Shown here piece after piece: positions 1 through 64,000 of a stretch of 64,000 nt of DNA. A model generated the notes under the pieces. The model searched no databases. It saw only the letters and a list, made by a program, of their open reading frames with translations, and had not been told where the DNA came from. The first letter of the stretch is position 1. The number at the start of each line of letters is the position of its first letter. The DNA is taken from the NCBI GenBank assembly GCA_039707465.1, contig CM077658.1, positions 14,514,074 through 14,578,073 on the forward strand, written 5' to 3'. Source of the stretch: Rhabdophis nuchalis (lineage: Eukaryota; Chordata; Lepidosauria; Squamata; Natricidae). Made by a program: the position numbers and the translations under genes.

Positions 1-302
1 ATTTCCTATAGGAGGGTCCATTCACTGTCCCACCTGTGGCTTTACTTCCAAGTCAACCCTGATTTCTGAGTTGTTCTTCTGGCAGCTCTGTGCATGTGCA
101 CACTGGGAAAAGTCTCTAGCTGTTCCTCTGCCTCACTGCTGTCTAGTTCCATAGGCACCTGATCCCTGCCAGATGGCTTCAGCTCCATCTCTGCCTCTGA
201 CGCAGAGCCCTCGTCTGAGCCTTCCCCAGCCTCCAGGACTGGCCCATGCTCCTCCCCAACCTCCTCTCTGTCCGACTCTGTTGCCAGCTCTGCTGGTGGG
301 TC
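1..302 (-). repeat. Acidic-ORF dispersed repeat
   Basis: Reverse copy of a family also at 12990-13450, 33600-33860 and 52080-52395. It starts (minus strand) near TGTGTTGTGACC and shares GGGCCAGTCCTGG and GAGGCAGAGG blocks. May be an LTR or a nonautonomous element. Followed at 303-390 by a CR1-like 3' end. Confidence 0.6.
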
Positions 303-950
303 ACAACACAGGGGTTAGAACATAGAATGCAAAATCTTAGGGTTGGAAGGCCCTTGAAGGTCTTCTAATCCAACCCTACATCTCCATTCATAATGGCCTG
401 GATTGGGGGGGGGGGGGTGTTAGGTATTAAGGAGACCAGCTTTGCATACATAGCCCCAAAACACAGACGCTTACTATTTACACAGTAGAAGCCAGGCAAA
501 CCGCCCTGCTTGTTCCGTTATGTGGCTTGATACTATCACTATTCATTGGGCTAAACATGTTTTTGAGTTGGACTTAACTCATTTATGACTACACAGGGAT
601 TCTAGGCTGATCACCCTTTTCACTCCACCCCTAGTTTCTGCTATCCTTTCTCCAAATCAAAGGACTTCAACCATAACAACATTTATCATCAGCATTGTAT
701 GGCGACGAGCCTTGTTTTTATCTGATCATGGATGGATGGGGAATTCTGGAAGTTGAAGTCCACATGTCTTAACGTTGCCAAGGTTGGACAGCGCTGATCT
801 AAATATTGTCTTGGTTGAAGCTCTTCCTCCTGTGCCTCAAAGTTACCCCTTCATCCCACCCACCCACCCCCGTTCTGTGGAAAGTCCCTGTCTTTGCCTA
901 CCCATATGTTTATGCCTTTTGGGAAATGCCTCAATGGAGTCTTTACTTAC

Positions 951-53745
<52,795 letters not shown>

Positions 53746-53869
53746 CTTCTGACCTTCTGCAGAGATCTACTTAGAAGGAAGTGGTGTTTCCGTCAGGCTC
53801 AGGCGCAGCAGGTTAGCAGGGCACAAGATGAGAGTTTGTGTTGCCTTATCTTCCCCCCCCCCTCCTTAC

Positions 53870-53960
53870 CTTGAACTGTCTCTTCCTGTCTTCCAGCCAC
53901 TTCAACTTAAAGTAAGCCCCGAGTAGGGAAGCAGCAGACACCCCAGGTGCATTTTGCAAG
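53870..53960 (-). other. CARMIL2: Possible CARMIL2 5' UTR exon
   Basis: A strong donor (TTCAAG|GTAAGG) sits at 53870 on the minus strand, about 125 bases before the coding exon acceptor. The reading frame is closed upstream by TAA, so this would be untranslated leader. The 5' limit is a guess. No TATA box or CpG-rich promoter is obvious. Confidence 0.35.
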
Positions 53961-55083
53961 AGCAAGTAAGGAGAGCAGAGCGCCACAGGTGGGAATCTAC
54001 TTGCCCTCCTACACACCGTATGCAAAGTCAGAAGCTCATTGCATTAAGATAAATGACTAATTAAGCAGCCCCGGTGGATGAATGAAAGGCAGGGACTTGT
54101 GAAGCACCACCTCCCTCCTGCAAAACAGCAGCCTGAACCTTGCCTTCTCCTATTATTCACCCAGCTGTTGAAGGTTTCAAGAGCAATTAGTGGTGGAAGA
54201 GCAGTGGCTCTCCAGAAATGGCTGAACTACAAGCCCCAGCATCCTTCAACAGGTAATTCAACAGCCTCTGGAAAGTCAGAAATTTGCCCTTGTAAGATTT
54301 AGCCAAATTCATAGGAAGGACTACCAATTATGAAATAAAATTATATAAGCTCCTCTCTTATGTAATGCTCCATTTTAGGGATTCGGGAGCTAATTACACA
54401 ATGATCTTGGATTCCAGAATCCAGAAGAAATTCATGAGAAGAGTCCTCTACTCCTCTGCTTGCAATAGAATTCCCTTATGCCACCAGGCTCGAAATTTTG
54501 GGGCTTGGACAACCTAGAACTAAGCCTGTTGTGCCTTAAATGGCTTCTACTGTACCGCCGTAAAATGGCTTCTACTGTACAGTGCAGTGGAGTTGCCATG
54601 ATAATGGCTTCACAGTACTCCACAAGGGGGCTGCCTCTGGTAAGGGGGAAAATCCAACATTACAAATTACATTTGGTCTGGACATTTCCCCCCTCCCCCC
54701 CAATAAATAAATACCTGGGCAACACTGGGTTATCGGCTAGTCTAATATATCGTTCTGGTAATCAAGCCATATAAATAATAGTTGAAGAAACGACCCACAA
54801 GTTGGAAAAGAGGAGCGAAAGTCTATATTTTTCTAAAAGGTGATTGGCATTCAAGAGACTCAACCACCACTCTACTGAAACCGAAAGCAGGATAGATTTG
54901 CGTAAATTTAAAACAAATGATATTCAGAGTGAAAATCAAGTAATTTGTTGATGGTAAATGTTCTTTAAAGTAGTGGAACAGTCTGTTAAGGCAACGATGA
55001 ACTCTATTTTGCTGGAGATTTTCAAGCAGGGGCCAGATGCTCTCAAGATAAATTCCTCTACTAAACCTTATGTTGGATTAGAT

Positions 55084-55213
55084 CAGGGATGTCCAACCTT
55101 GGCAACTTTTTAAGACTTGTGGACTTCAACTCCCAGAATCCCTCAGCCAGCATGGGAAATTCTGGGAGTTGAAGTCCACAAGTCTTAAAGGTTGCCATGT
55201 TTGGATACCCATG
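55084..55213 (+). mobile_element. Palindromic MITE copy
   Basis: CAGGGATGTCCAACC to GGATACCCATG with inverted arms of the same family. Flanks gattagat/gactaatc are partly similar. Confidence 0.7.
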
Positions 55214-55588
55214 GACTAATCCAGAAGAGGCCTTTCAACTGATACGTGCTGTGAATCTAATTCATTTGACCTTGCCTTAGTTATACAAGAACCACGACAT
55301 ACGATCGAATGTAGAAACATACATTCTATTTTTTTGGTCTGATCTAGCAAGATTATTTTTCATGCTTATATATCCAGCTTAGTAATATATGCTTAAAAAT
55401 TAAAAAACCCTTGCTTTTGAAGTTCAAAACAGGAAATCACAACAGATGTATTGAAAAACTTGCTGAGCCCCCATATATGGGCGATGCATGGAATGTTTAA
55501 TTTGTTCCAAACCACACACCACCAGTGAAGAGAGCTGTGAATTTCAATACATCACTTAGGTCTGTTAACATTTAGCATTGGTCTACAT

Positions 55589-55694
55589 CAGAGGTCTTCA
55601 AACTTGGAAACTTTAAGACTTGTGGACTTCAACGCCCAGAATTCTGGGTGTTGAAGTCTACAAGTCTTCAAGTTGCCAAGCTTGGGGACCCCTG
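55589..55694 (+). mobile_element. Palindromic MITE with 7/8 TSD
   Basis: CAGAGGTCTTC to GGGGACCCCTG, flanked by gtctacat and gtctacac. Confidence 0.8.
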
Positions 55695-56286
55695 GTCTAC
55701 ACAGAGTCAAGGATAAAGCTCTGAAGAATTTTCTCATAATCTCAGAACAGGTTGGGCTCAAAGATGACATTCAGCTCTGAAAAGTTTAACAACTCTTATT
55801 GAATTAGCTATAATGGCTGTAATAATAAACTAATGTGAAGGAGTTTATTACAATTATTGTCGAGCGTCATCTTCCTTTACTTAATCATTGCAACGGTCCC
55901 CATTAATACGACTCATGGAAATGTATCGTAAACTGTTTCGAGAGCATATTTATTTTGTTATTAATAAATTAACAAACACTATCTTAAATTTGCACAAACG
56001 TATCTTGGCCTACAGTTCTGTCTGATTTTGAATACAGAAGCATAAAAATGCAACCCTTTTTGAATTCGGAATGATATCAAATAACACGCAGGGAAGAAAA
56101 TCTGTGGAATAGATTCTTTATTCTAGTGTTGCAAGGCTGAGGCTTAAAGACTTCAACCTCTTTAGAAAACAGTGTTAATTAACTGTCCCTGATCCAGAAT
56201 ATTCCAACAATATATCTAAGTGCAAAGAAGAACGGCGGTAAGATACATGTTCGACATTACAAGACAAGATAAATGAAAGTATAAAA

Positions 56287-56632
56287 GTAAAGGTTCCCCT
56301 CACACATATGTGCTAAGCTGTTCTTGACTTTAGGGGGCAGCACTCATCTCCATTTCAAAGCCGAAGAGCCAGCTCTGTCCGAAGACGTCTCCGTGGTCAT
56401 GTGGCCGGCATGATTAAATGCCAAAGGTGGATGGAACGTTGTTACCTTCCCACCAAAGGTGGTTTCTATTTTTCTACTTGCCTTTTTTACATGCTTTGGA
56501 ACTGCTAGGTCAGCGGAAGCTGGGACAAGTCACGGGAGCTCACTTCGTTTCGCGCCGCTACATATTTGAAACCGCTAAACTGCCTTCTGATCGACAAGCT
56601 GAGTGTCTTAGCCATTGAGCCACCGCATCCCT
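56287..56632 (-). mobile_element. Sauria-type SINE
   Basis: Reverse copy from aaggttcccctcacacat to gccattgagccaccgcatccc, nearly full length. Confidence 0.85.
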
Positions 56633-57242
56633 GAATGAAAGTATACGATATCAAGAGAGCAGTGGTGGGTTCCTACCGGCTCTGTCGAGCCATTAGTGGT
56701 TTGGGGGCCTGGGTCGCTGGAACTGGCAGTAACTCAGGCCTGCCACGCCTCTGAACTGATTCTCCGGGCGGCGCCATGGGTGCCACCATCTTTTTTGCTT
56801 CTATATATGCGCAGAAAGTTTATTGCACCATGCATGCACGCACCGTGCACATCAAGTGCGTGAGTGAATCGGCAATAGTGCCTACCAGAACCCACCCCTG
56901 CAAGAGTAAAATAATTGAAATGGAAATGGGCTGGTCATATAGCAAGGATGGAAGGCAAGTGGACCAAGGTAGTCAGAATGGATCCCACTTGATAAGTTTC
57001 CACGAAAGACACCTACAAGAAGATGAAATGACATCAGCAAGTATTGTGGGCCCAATTGGCAAGACAGCTTGATTGGAAACATGCAGAAGAGGCCTCCATC
57101 CTGCAGCGGATAGACAGTGGCTAAAATGATGATGATGGTATTTCCGCTTTAATTCTATTCTATGCCACCCAGATTCTCCTAAATATAATGATCAAAGTCC
57201 AACATTGATTAGGCTTTGCATGTTCACAACAGATAGTCCGCT

Positions 57243-57540
57243 GGCTTACCTGAATGGCTGAATCCAAGCATGGGTTAAATTCAGCCCATTAGCCTAGAGA
57301 CTGAGTTGAAAAAAGTCTTGACCACGCCTCTCCTGGATTCACCGGTTGGAGAATCCAAGCCAGTTTAGATTATAGTCATAGCCACAATATTAAAAGTTGG
57401 AATAGGAGAGTTTTGAATATGTTTCTCTTAGGATAGACTGAGTTAAAAAACTGGCTTCCAGAAGCCAAGAGTGGTCAACTTTTTTCAATTCAGTCTCTAG
57501 GCTAATGGGCTGAATTTAACCCATGCTTGGATTCTCCAAG
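57243..57540. repeat. Inverted repeat with about 70-bp arms
   Basis: GAATCCAAGCATGGGTTAAA at 57263 region is matched in reverse at 57510-57540, with arms separated by about 155 bases. Probably a MITE. Confidence 0.7.
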
Positions 57541-57686
57541 TAGTGCACAGGAGGTCCGTTGGCTTAGCACGCCGCCCACAACTTTCAAAGAATGAAAAGC
57601 TCCGATCTTCCAGACAGTAAAAACATTGAAAAACTGCAGCACTCTTGGAGAATGATGTTTTTCTTAAAACAGGCAATTTGTTAATA

Positions 57687-57816
57687 CAGGGGTCGCCAAA
57701 CATGGCAACTTTTAAGGCTTGTGGACTTCAACTCCCAGAATCCCTCAGCCAGCCATACATCCTGGGAGTCGAAGGCTGTTTTAAGTCTTAAAAGTTGACC
57801 AGTTCGGAGACTTCTG
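57687..57816 (+). mobile_element. Palindromic MITE with 7/8 TSD
   Basis: CAGGGGTCGCC to CGGAGACTTCTG, flanked by tgttaata and tgttaaca. Confidence 0.8.
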
Positions 57817-58404
57817 TGTTAACACATGGCCAACGCAACTCAACTAAGGAAATCTTGAAAGCCGTTTTAAGTGAAGAAGCTGGATAGCAGACAAGCTTCA
57901 GTTGCAGAGAAATTGCAACTGGATTTTTCTGGAGAACAGCAAGGTTTTGATATAATTGTGTAAGCATGCCAAAAAAGTGCACACAAAGCCTTGTGAGATT
58001 TCAAGAACCCTAGTGTACTTTTATTATCTTGCAAGGTTTTGGCACTCTCAAGCAAAGTTTGGGGTCAGAATGAAAAACACTCTCAATGTTTTGTCAATGC
58101 TTAAACTATTTTTTTCAAATAGGGATTTGCATGTATTACCCAAGGGTGTTTGCACTGAGATATTCTTTCCCCTTTTTAAAAATAAAAACTATAGGTTGAA
58201 TTGCATTTTGGCATGAATATCATGCAATCATGAAACGTTGCATATCTCCCGAACTAGAAATGCACAGCTCTTGTTCATATTACTGTATATATAAAGCTGC
58301 CCTAGAGGCACAAAGCAACAGCCAACAAATTGAAATGTGTAAAAAACAAGTCCTTAATAGGAAAAACCACTTCCTCCCTACCTCAAATAAAACAAGATGT
58401 GCCC

Positions 58405-58735
58405 CATAGGTAAAGGCTCCCCTCGCACATATGTGCTAGTCATTCCCGACTCGAGGGGGCGGTGCTTATCTCTGCCAGCGCTCTCCGAAGACGTCTCCGT
58501 GGTCATGTGGCCGGCATGACTCAACGCCAAAGGCGCACAGAACGCTGTTCCCTTCCCACCAAAGGTGGTCCCTATTTTTCTACTTGCATTTTTACGTGCT
58601 TTCGAACTGCTAGGTTGGCAGAAGCTGCGACAAGTCATGGGAGCTCACTCCATTACATGGTGCTAGGGATTCGAACCGCCAACCTTTCTGATTGACAAGA
58701 TCAGCGTCTTAGCCACTGAGCTACCGCATCCCTGT
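58405..58735 (-). mobile_element. Sauria-type SINE
   Basis: Reverse copy from aggctcccctcgcacat to gccactgagctaccgcatccc. Downstream of the probable CTCF 3' UTR. Confidence 0.85.
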
Positions 58736-59127
58736 GTCCATGTTTGCTAAAATTGACACACATATCCCTGGGGGAGTGCCCCAAAAACTAGAAAGTATAC
58801 ACAAACTCACGAACGCAGAGGATAATCATTATTATTTATTAGCTGTACAGCAGTATATTCTCCTTCCCATAGTCCAAACCCCATTATACGTTTTATGATG
58901 TTTTATTTCATGTTGGTTTCCTAAAATAATGAAAAATATCACACAGTACAGCTAAGTACAAAAATGCATCAACCTAGAATTGGATAGCTAACCTGATAGC
59001 TCTCTTAAAAGCGATACATAGAACAAAAGTTCTTGGTTCTGAAATCAGCAAGACTGAGGCTCTATAAAAAGCTTACGCGTTTTTAACATGTGATGGTCTG
59101 ATATACAGGCATCCTTTGTGGGTCTTT

Positions 59128-60402
59128 TTTATTTATTTATTTCACATTATTCTTTATTTTATTTTATTTTATAAATTTTAATTAAACCCCGAATTTTATG
59201 ATTACCGACCTAGTAAAATTTCCTGCCCTAAGGTTTTGACGGGCTGGGAAGCCCTATTACAAATTAACACCTTGGCTTTTAAACACAGAATTCATAAAAC
59301 ACACACACACCCGAAAGGAAAAAAAAGAGAGAGAGAGAGCGAGAGAGAAAGAGAGAGCAAAGAAAAGAGTTATGACAACTTGAAACTCAAAAGGGCGCTT
59401 TTTAAGGGACACACGCTTTGAGACCAAGTTCATGTACTTAAGAAACTGAGCTGGGGTGTGGATGTCTACCACTTTTAACCCACTCTCCCACTGACTTGAT
59501 AGGTTCCAGTATTTCATTCGGTACCAATTCCTGCATAATTCCTAGTTGCAAATAGTTAAAAATGACAGGGTTTTTTTTTTCCTTTTAAACTATAATCCCC
59601 ATCCCACCCCAAAAAACCTCTTAAATGGAAAAAAAGAGAGATTAAAATGTTAAAAAAAAAAAAAAAAGTTATTTACACGCTCGATCATTACAAAGATGCC
59701 CTGCAGACAGGAAAAGCATCCGGGAGAGACGGGGGATAGTGGTGGTGAAGCATGCTGAACCTTACAGTGCTGATGTGGCGCCGGGGGGAGAGAAGCGGGT
59801 TCGGGTAAGAAAGAAAAAGCAAAACTAAAATGCAATATCAGTTTTACAACCCTCCTGAGTCTGAATTTACAATTAAAAAATCTCTAGACAGAGGAAAGAA
59901 AGAAAGAAAGAAAAAAAAACCACCAACGAAGCCGAGGGCTTCTAGAAATGCATAAACAGCTCCAGAACAGTCTGGCCGAGGTCCAGACGGAGAAGGCCAA
60001 CCACGGCCTGGCACTAACAGTTAACTGGATCGAGTGATTTGCAAAAAAAAAAAAAACGCCTTTAGGGAACTGAGAAAATCAACCAGCAAAATAAAAATAA
60101 AAATCACCCCATGTTCCATGATCCGGTTAGGTTAACATTAAACATAGAGAGAGAGAGAGAGAGAGAGACAGAGAGGAGAGGGGGGGGGAGAGATAATGTT
60201 CTAGGCAAATCACATCCTATCATCATTTGAAGTTTTGTTGCCCAGGTTGTTTGGTAAAACGGTCTTTTAAAAAATAAAAATGGTGCATTTCCCAAAGCCG
60301 AAAATAAGGTAAGAAGGAAAAATAAAATAATAAAATAAAACGGATTGAGCCAGTTCCAAAGAGCCCAGGCCAGTTCAGTGAAGAGTGTTAAGCCTTCCTC
60401 CA
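59128..60402 (-). other. CTCF: Probable CTCF 3' UTR
   Basis: About 1.27 kb after the stop codon lacks recognisable transposons and is rich in A/T and simple runs, which fits a long 3' UTR. AATAAA-type signals on the minus strand occur at 59153-59158 and in a cluster at 59128-59141. The true end was not determined. A Sauria SINE at 58405 limits the plausible extent. Confidence 0.45.
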
Positions 60403-60584
60403 TCACCGGTCCATCATGCTAAGGATCATCTCTGGGGTGAGGTCTCCGTTGGGCGCTTCCACCGCCGCTGGCTGAGTTCCTGGAGTAGCCCCGACAGTCT
60501 CTGCTTCGGGCTTCTTCTTCACTTCCACAATAATGTTTTCAATTGCACCAGTGCTCTGGTCTTTCACCTGAATGATTGCTGTAG
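60403..60584 (-). CDS. CTCF: CTCF last coding exon
   Basis: Encodes [20 protein letters not shown] through [14 protein letters not shown] and stop. Acceptor cattag|CT. The first and last 20 residues match human closely; the middle ([16 protein letters not shown]) is diverged. Confidence 0.97.
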
Positions 60585-61913
60585 CTAATGGATAAAACAA
60601 AACAAAACCAAGAAGGGAGGGAGGAAGAGAAATCAGGTTCTGCCTGGAAATCATGCAAGTCGCTGACCTGGTTTGCTCCTTGCTGGGCAATTTCACAGCA
60701 TCTAAAGCAAGGGTGGCTGGGGAATTCTGGGAGTTGAAGTCCACAAGAATTAAATTGTGAAAGTTGGATACCCATAGATCAGGGGTCGGCAATCTTAAAC
60801 CCTCAAAGAGCCATTTGGACCTGTTTCCCACAGAAAAGAAAACACCGGGAGCCACAAAACGCTTCCCGTGCCTGACTATTTCCTGGGCGACCACAAAATT
60901 TGTATATGTAGTTGAATTAAGCATTGTTTTCTTCTTAAACTTTTCTTTTCTTGGATTTAACCATGGTTGGCCTACCAGGAGTTGAAAAGCTCACGTGCCA
61001 CTTATTGGTGGTTGTGATGCCTATTTTGAGCAACAGGGAGCCGCAGCAGAAGGATGAAAGAGCCACATGTGGCTCCAGAGCCACAAACTGCTGATTCCTG
61101 CCCTAGATCAACCAAGAAGAGTTCTTCTAACTCACAGATTCTATGAAATCTCATTTATCTTATTTTGCCTTAATTACACAAGAATCACACAATACGATAG
61201 GATGTAGAAAAATAGGGCTGGGGAATTCTGGGAGTTGAAGTCCACAGGTCTTACAAGTTGCCAAGGTTGGATCTTAGCCAGACAGGAAGAACCATCTGTC
61301 CTATTGCATTGCTCTGGAGATTAAATGCTTCTGCTCCTGGTTTTAGATTAATCACAGCTTGCGCTGCTGCTTTACCTGAAGCCCAAACCCTGGTTAATGT
61401 TAAGTACAATAAGTAAAAGTAAATAAAAATTTACACCCACAAGCCAGTGTAAATTATGACCTGGAGTTGCCATACTTCTACTTATGATATCTTGAAATCT
61501 GTCTACAGCAACATATTCTTGACACTTCTTGTGCCAAGTAGGGATTACACAGGCCCCACACTCAGCCTGAGCTGGCCTCATGCAGATGTAGCTTGTGTTA
61601 TCAGGTCTATATGTAGGTCTTTGGTTGTTCGGGTTTTCTCCCGCGTAGAATTGGAAGTATCTTCACGACGTTTCGATGAAGTCTCATTCATCATCTTCAG
61701 GGTGGTGCTTTCGGCTTGGTGCTTCCTGGAATTTGCTTTGCAAAAGGCAGAAGCCAAAGCCTGATGATGATGGGGGTGATCCCATCGAAACGTTGCAAAA
61801 ACACCTTTAATTTTACACGGGAAAAGACCCGAATAAACCAAAATCTACATACCTATACCCGTGAAAACCTACGAAAACAAATATATATATCTATACCCGT
61901 GAAAATCTACGAA

Positions 61914-61947
<34 letters not shown>

Positions 61948-62424
61948 TTCGTAGATTTTCTATATATATATGACTGGGTCCTGCACTCATTTGTAGAAAA
62001 ATGGTAACTTACGCTGGGGCTGTTTGGGTTGATTGGCTTTGCCTGGTGGACGTCCTCTCCGCTTCTTGGCTGGTGGAGGAGTTGGGGCCACAGGTTCCAC
62101 TTCTACTTCTGGTTCAGCCTCAACTTCAACCGCTGTTTCTTCTTCCTCTTCATTCTCATCCAATTCTGGTTCAGCATTTTCCTCTTTAATATGAGCAAGG
62201 ATATTTTTTTGTTTTAAATCAAGGCAACGGAGAATGAAGCAAATAAAATGAAAACTGCCTAAGTATGTTCCCCCTAGGCAAAGCTGTCGGGCTATCGTTT
62301 CTACCAGAAAGAAGCCTTCCATTTGAAAGGTGGCTGGGTAATAGAAGGAAGCCAAAACTTCCAGAAATTTGAGTTGGGTGAAAATTACTTTGTTATTTGC
62401 AAAGCTTGGATGGAAAAGTGATGA

Positions 62425-62508
<84 letters not shown>

Positions 62509-63079
62509 CTGTGTGTGTAAATATGTTTGCATACAAGTATGCACACACCATCATTATGTTTAGTTTCACTGTGAATGTTTTACCCTGAAATATGTCAATT
62601 ATTATGAGACATATTATTAATGGAATGGAATGGCAGAAAGCAATAGTGAAAACGAATTATTTCCCCTGAACGTGTTCAAATACACCAACAGCTTTTTTTT
62701 TTAAAAGAAGGAATGTCTCCCACCCTCAAACGTTTGCCCAAAGATCCTTGCTGTACTCTTATCAACGTGTTTCTGCCACTGTTTCAGAAACTGAAATGGC
62801 TGAACCATACTGGCAAGCAACCATACTGGCAAGCTACTATTTTGTGCTCTGTGTAACAGCTGACAACACCTGCAGTGACTTATGAATCCATCAGTTTAAG
62901 TTCAGGAGATCTAAAACGTTTCTGGAGCTCTTCTCTTTCTTACCGCTGTCAGACGAATCCTCTTTTTTGGAGCGCATCTTTCTCTTCCGCCCACGTTTTC
63001 CCTTCTTGGGCTCCCCTCCGTTCTCTCCTTCAACCCCATCGGGGCCTAAACAATTATCTGCATGTCTGGCCATTGTGTT
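60403..63079 (-). CDS. CTCF: CTCF gene, 3' part: last three coding exons
   Basis: CTCF is the nuclear zinc-finger insulator and loop-anchor protein. Only the C-terminal 162 or so codons lie in this window. Visible in order are the last residues of zinc finger 11 ([10 protein letters not shown], giving its final His and Cys), a basic stretch [17 protein letters not shown], an acidic Glu-rich stretch, the AT-hook-like [10 protein letters not shown], and the end [14 protein letters not shown] followed by TGA at 60405-60403. All splice phases agree. The sequence is nearly the same as human CTCF at both ends, while the acidic middle differs. The gene continues beyond the right edge with the other ten fingers. 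The paralogue CTCFL lacks this C-terminus. Confidence 0.97.
60780..61100 (+). mobile_element. hAT-like MITE in the last CTCF intron
   Basis: CAGGGGTCGGCAATC to TGATTCCTG, flanked by ccatagat and ccctagat (7/8). A different subfamily from the short palindromes. A half copy of the palindromic MITE sits at 60712-60775. Confidence 0.75.
61610..61975. repeat. Unclassified interspersed repeat with AT array
   Basis: Contains GTTTCGATGAAGTCTCATTC, a reverse GATCCCATCGAAACGTTGCA, several copies of CCCGTGAAAA.CTACGAAAAC and an (AT)n run. Retroelement relict in the CTCF intron; class not decided. Confidence 0.45.
62013..62183 (-). CDS. CTCF: CTCF exon: acidic region and AT-hook-like motif
   Basis: Encodes [16 protein letters not shown], a Glu/Val-rich segment, [16 protein letters not shown] and NQPKQPQ. 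The acceptor TTAAAG|AGG was chosen because the alternative AG two bases on would shift the frame to a stop. Donor CAGC|GTAAGT; the split proline codon C+CT joins the last exon. Confidence 0.93.
62428..62518. repeat. (CT)n microsatellite in a CTCF intron
   Basis: About 38 CT units ending in GTGT. Read as (GA)n on the transcript strand. Confidence 0.96.
62944..63079 (-). CDS. CTCF: CTCF exon: end of zinc finger 11 and basic linker
   Basis: Starts [15 protein letters not shown] in phase 0 after acceptor ttaaccag. Includes [17 protein letters not shown] and KKEDSSDS. Donor GCG|GTAAGA leaves one base. The [11 protein letters not shown] stretch is the likely nuclear localisation and RNA-binding segment. 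Confidence 0.96.
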
Positions 63080-63724
63080 CTGGTTAAAGAAAGGCAGGCA
63101 AATGTTAAGATGTTGGCTGCATGCAATGAGAGGAATCTGAACAACCTACCCCAGTGAATCAGGGAATTTATTTAAAAACTGCCTGCAGGCCATTCTTGAT
63201 TCCCGGCAAACTATATGGACAAGTCCCTGAAGTTTTCTTGGAAGTGGTTCCTCACCACTTTCCTCCTTGGACTGGGAGAGTGAGTGACTGGTCCATGGTT
63301 ACTCATTTCGAAAAGCAGAACTAGAACTCACAATCTCCTGGGTTTTGTTTTTAAAGAATCTGCATTAACTGCCAGCTCTTGGAGGAGCCACCAACAAAGA
63401 ATGAAGCTTGACGCAATCTGACCTCCGATCAAACTGCTTCAATTTGCAAGAACGTATAACATGTTATGTGTCAAAGACAACATGGCTCACGCAGCTTCTG
63501 AGACAAGAGGTCGAAAAGGCATCAAGCCCGCCCTACCCCCCAAAAGGTAGACAGCAGCATGTAGTAAAACAAGACCGTGCAACTTCTGTTGGCCCTTTTC
63601 TGCCCCGCTGAGTGGCTCCCTGAGCTCGCAGTGTAAAAATGGGTGAAGTCTGGCCCTATTTGGGAGAGGATTTCAGAAGCTTTAAAAGGGTAGCTAAAGG
63701 TAAAGTGCTATTGCTATTGCTATC
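63080..63724. other. CTCF intron, right side
   Basis: Unclassified sequence upstream of the finger 11 exon; no repeat recognised until the CR1 3' end at 63725. Confidence 0.45.
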
Positions 63725-64000
63725 TTGCATTGGAATGAGACCCAATACAATACAATAGCAGAGTTGGAAGGGACCTTGTAGGTCTTCTAGTCCAACCCCC
63801 TGCGTGGGCAGGAACCTTATACCATTTCAGATAAATGGCTATCTAACATCTTTTTAAAGACTTCCAGGGTTGGGGCATTCACAACTTCTGGAGGCAAGCT
63901 GTTCCAGAGGTTAATTGTTCTAACTGTCAGGAAATTTCTCCTTAGTTCTAAGTTGCTTCTCTCCTTGATTAGTTTCCACCCATTGCTTCTTGTCCTGCCC
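63725..64000 (-). mobile_element. CR1-type LINE 3' end, runs off the right edge
   Basis: Reverse copy beginning CAATACAATACAATAGCAGA with GGTCTTCTAGTCCAACCCCC, close to the young copies at 36834 and 49410. Confidence 0.88.

Larger units (their letters stand above)
53961..58404. other. Intergenic region between CTCF and CARMIL2
   Basis: About 4.4 kb with MITEs, one SINE and an inverted repeat listed separately. Other stretches (54060-54470, 55700-56280, 57820-58400) show nothing recognisable. CARMIL2 promoter elements must lie at the left end but no clear motif was seen. Confidence 0.45.

Overview
This window is eukaryotic DNA from a reptile, most likely a snake. The evidence is CR1-type LINEs whose 3' ends seed short tandem repeats, BovB LINE fragments, tRNA-derived Sauria-type SINEs that end in the BovB-like motif, many hAT-like MITEs, and long GATA and AAT arrays. 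Species assignment is inference.

Two host genes are present, both on the minus strand and both partial. On the right (60403-63079) are the last three coding exons of CTCF, the 11-zinc-finger insulator protein: the end of finger 11, the basic linker, the acidic and AT-hook-like region, and the C-terminus with its stop codon. To the left (53745 down to 951) is most of CARMIL2 (RLTPR), a capping-protein regulator with leucine-rich repeats. I placed 30 coding exons by hand. Exons 1-28 join without a phase break into 844 codons running from the start methionine through the PH-like, LRR and helical domains. Two further exons carry the capping-protein interaction motif and the segment after it. Phase shows that one exon between 15755 and 11346 is still missing from the model. 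The remaining C-terminus, about 400 residues by comparison with human, lies left of the window. CTCF followed by CARMIL2 on the same strand is the order known on human chromosome 16q22.

Everything else is intron or intergenic DNA filled with repeats. 1-16 kb: large CARMIL2 introns with AAT arrays. 20-21 kb: a 41-bp minisatellite of about 21 units, grown inside a hAT-like element 60-90 bp from an exon and open in that exon's frame. 22-24 kb: CCAT/CCCT and GATA arrays. 24-26 kb: L2-like and BovB fragments. 27-32 kb: CR1-type LINEs and hAT elements. 32.2-32.4 kb: a palindrome with 98-bp arms. 35.6-37.1 kb: a CR1 copy interrupted by an L1 ORF1-only insertion. 44.9-45.4 kb: inverted BovB arms. 51-52.5 kb: a composite hAT element. 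54-59 kb: the CTCF-CARMIL2 intergenic region.

I found no rRNA or tRNA gene, CRISPR array or operon, and no evidence of a new multi-gene system. The points most worth a second look are the exon-adjacent minisatellite, the ORF1-only L1-like element, the TA-centred hAT MITE family with target duplications, the large palindrome, and the direct CR1 repeats that flank CARMIL2 exons 2-14.
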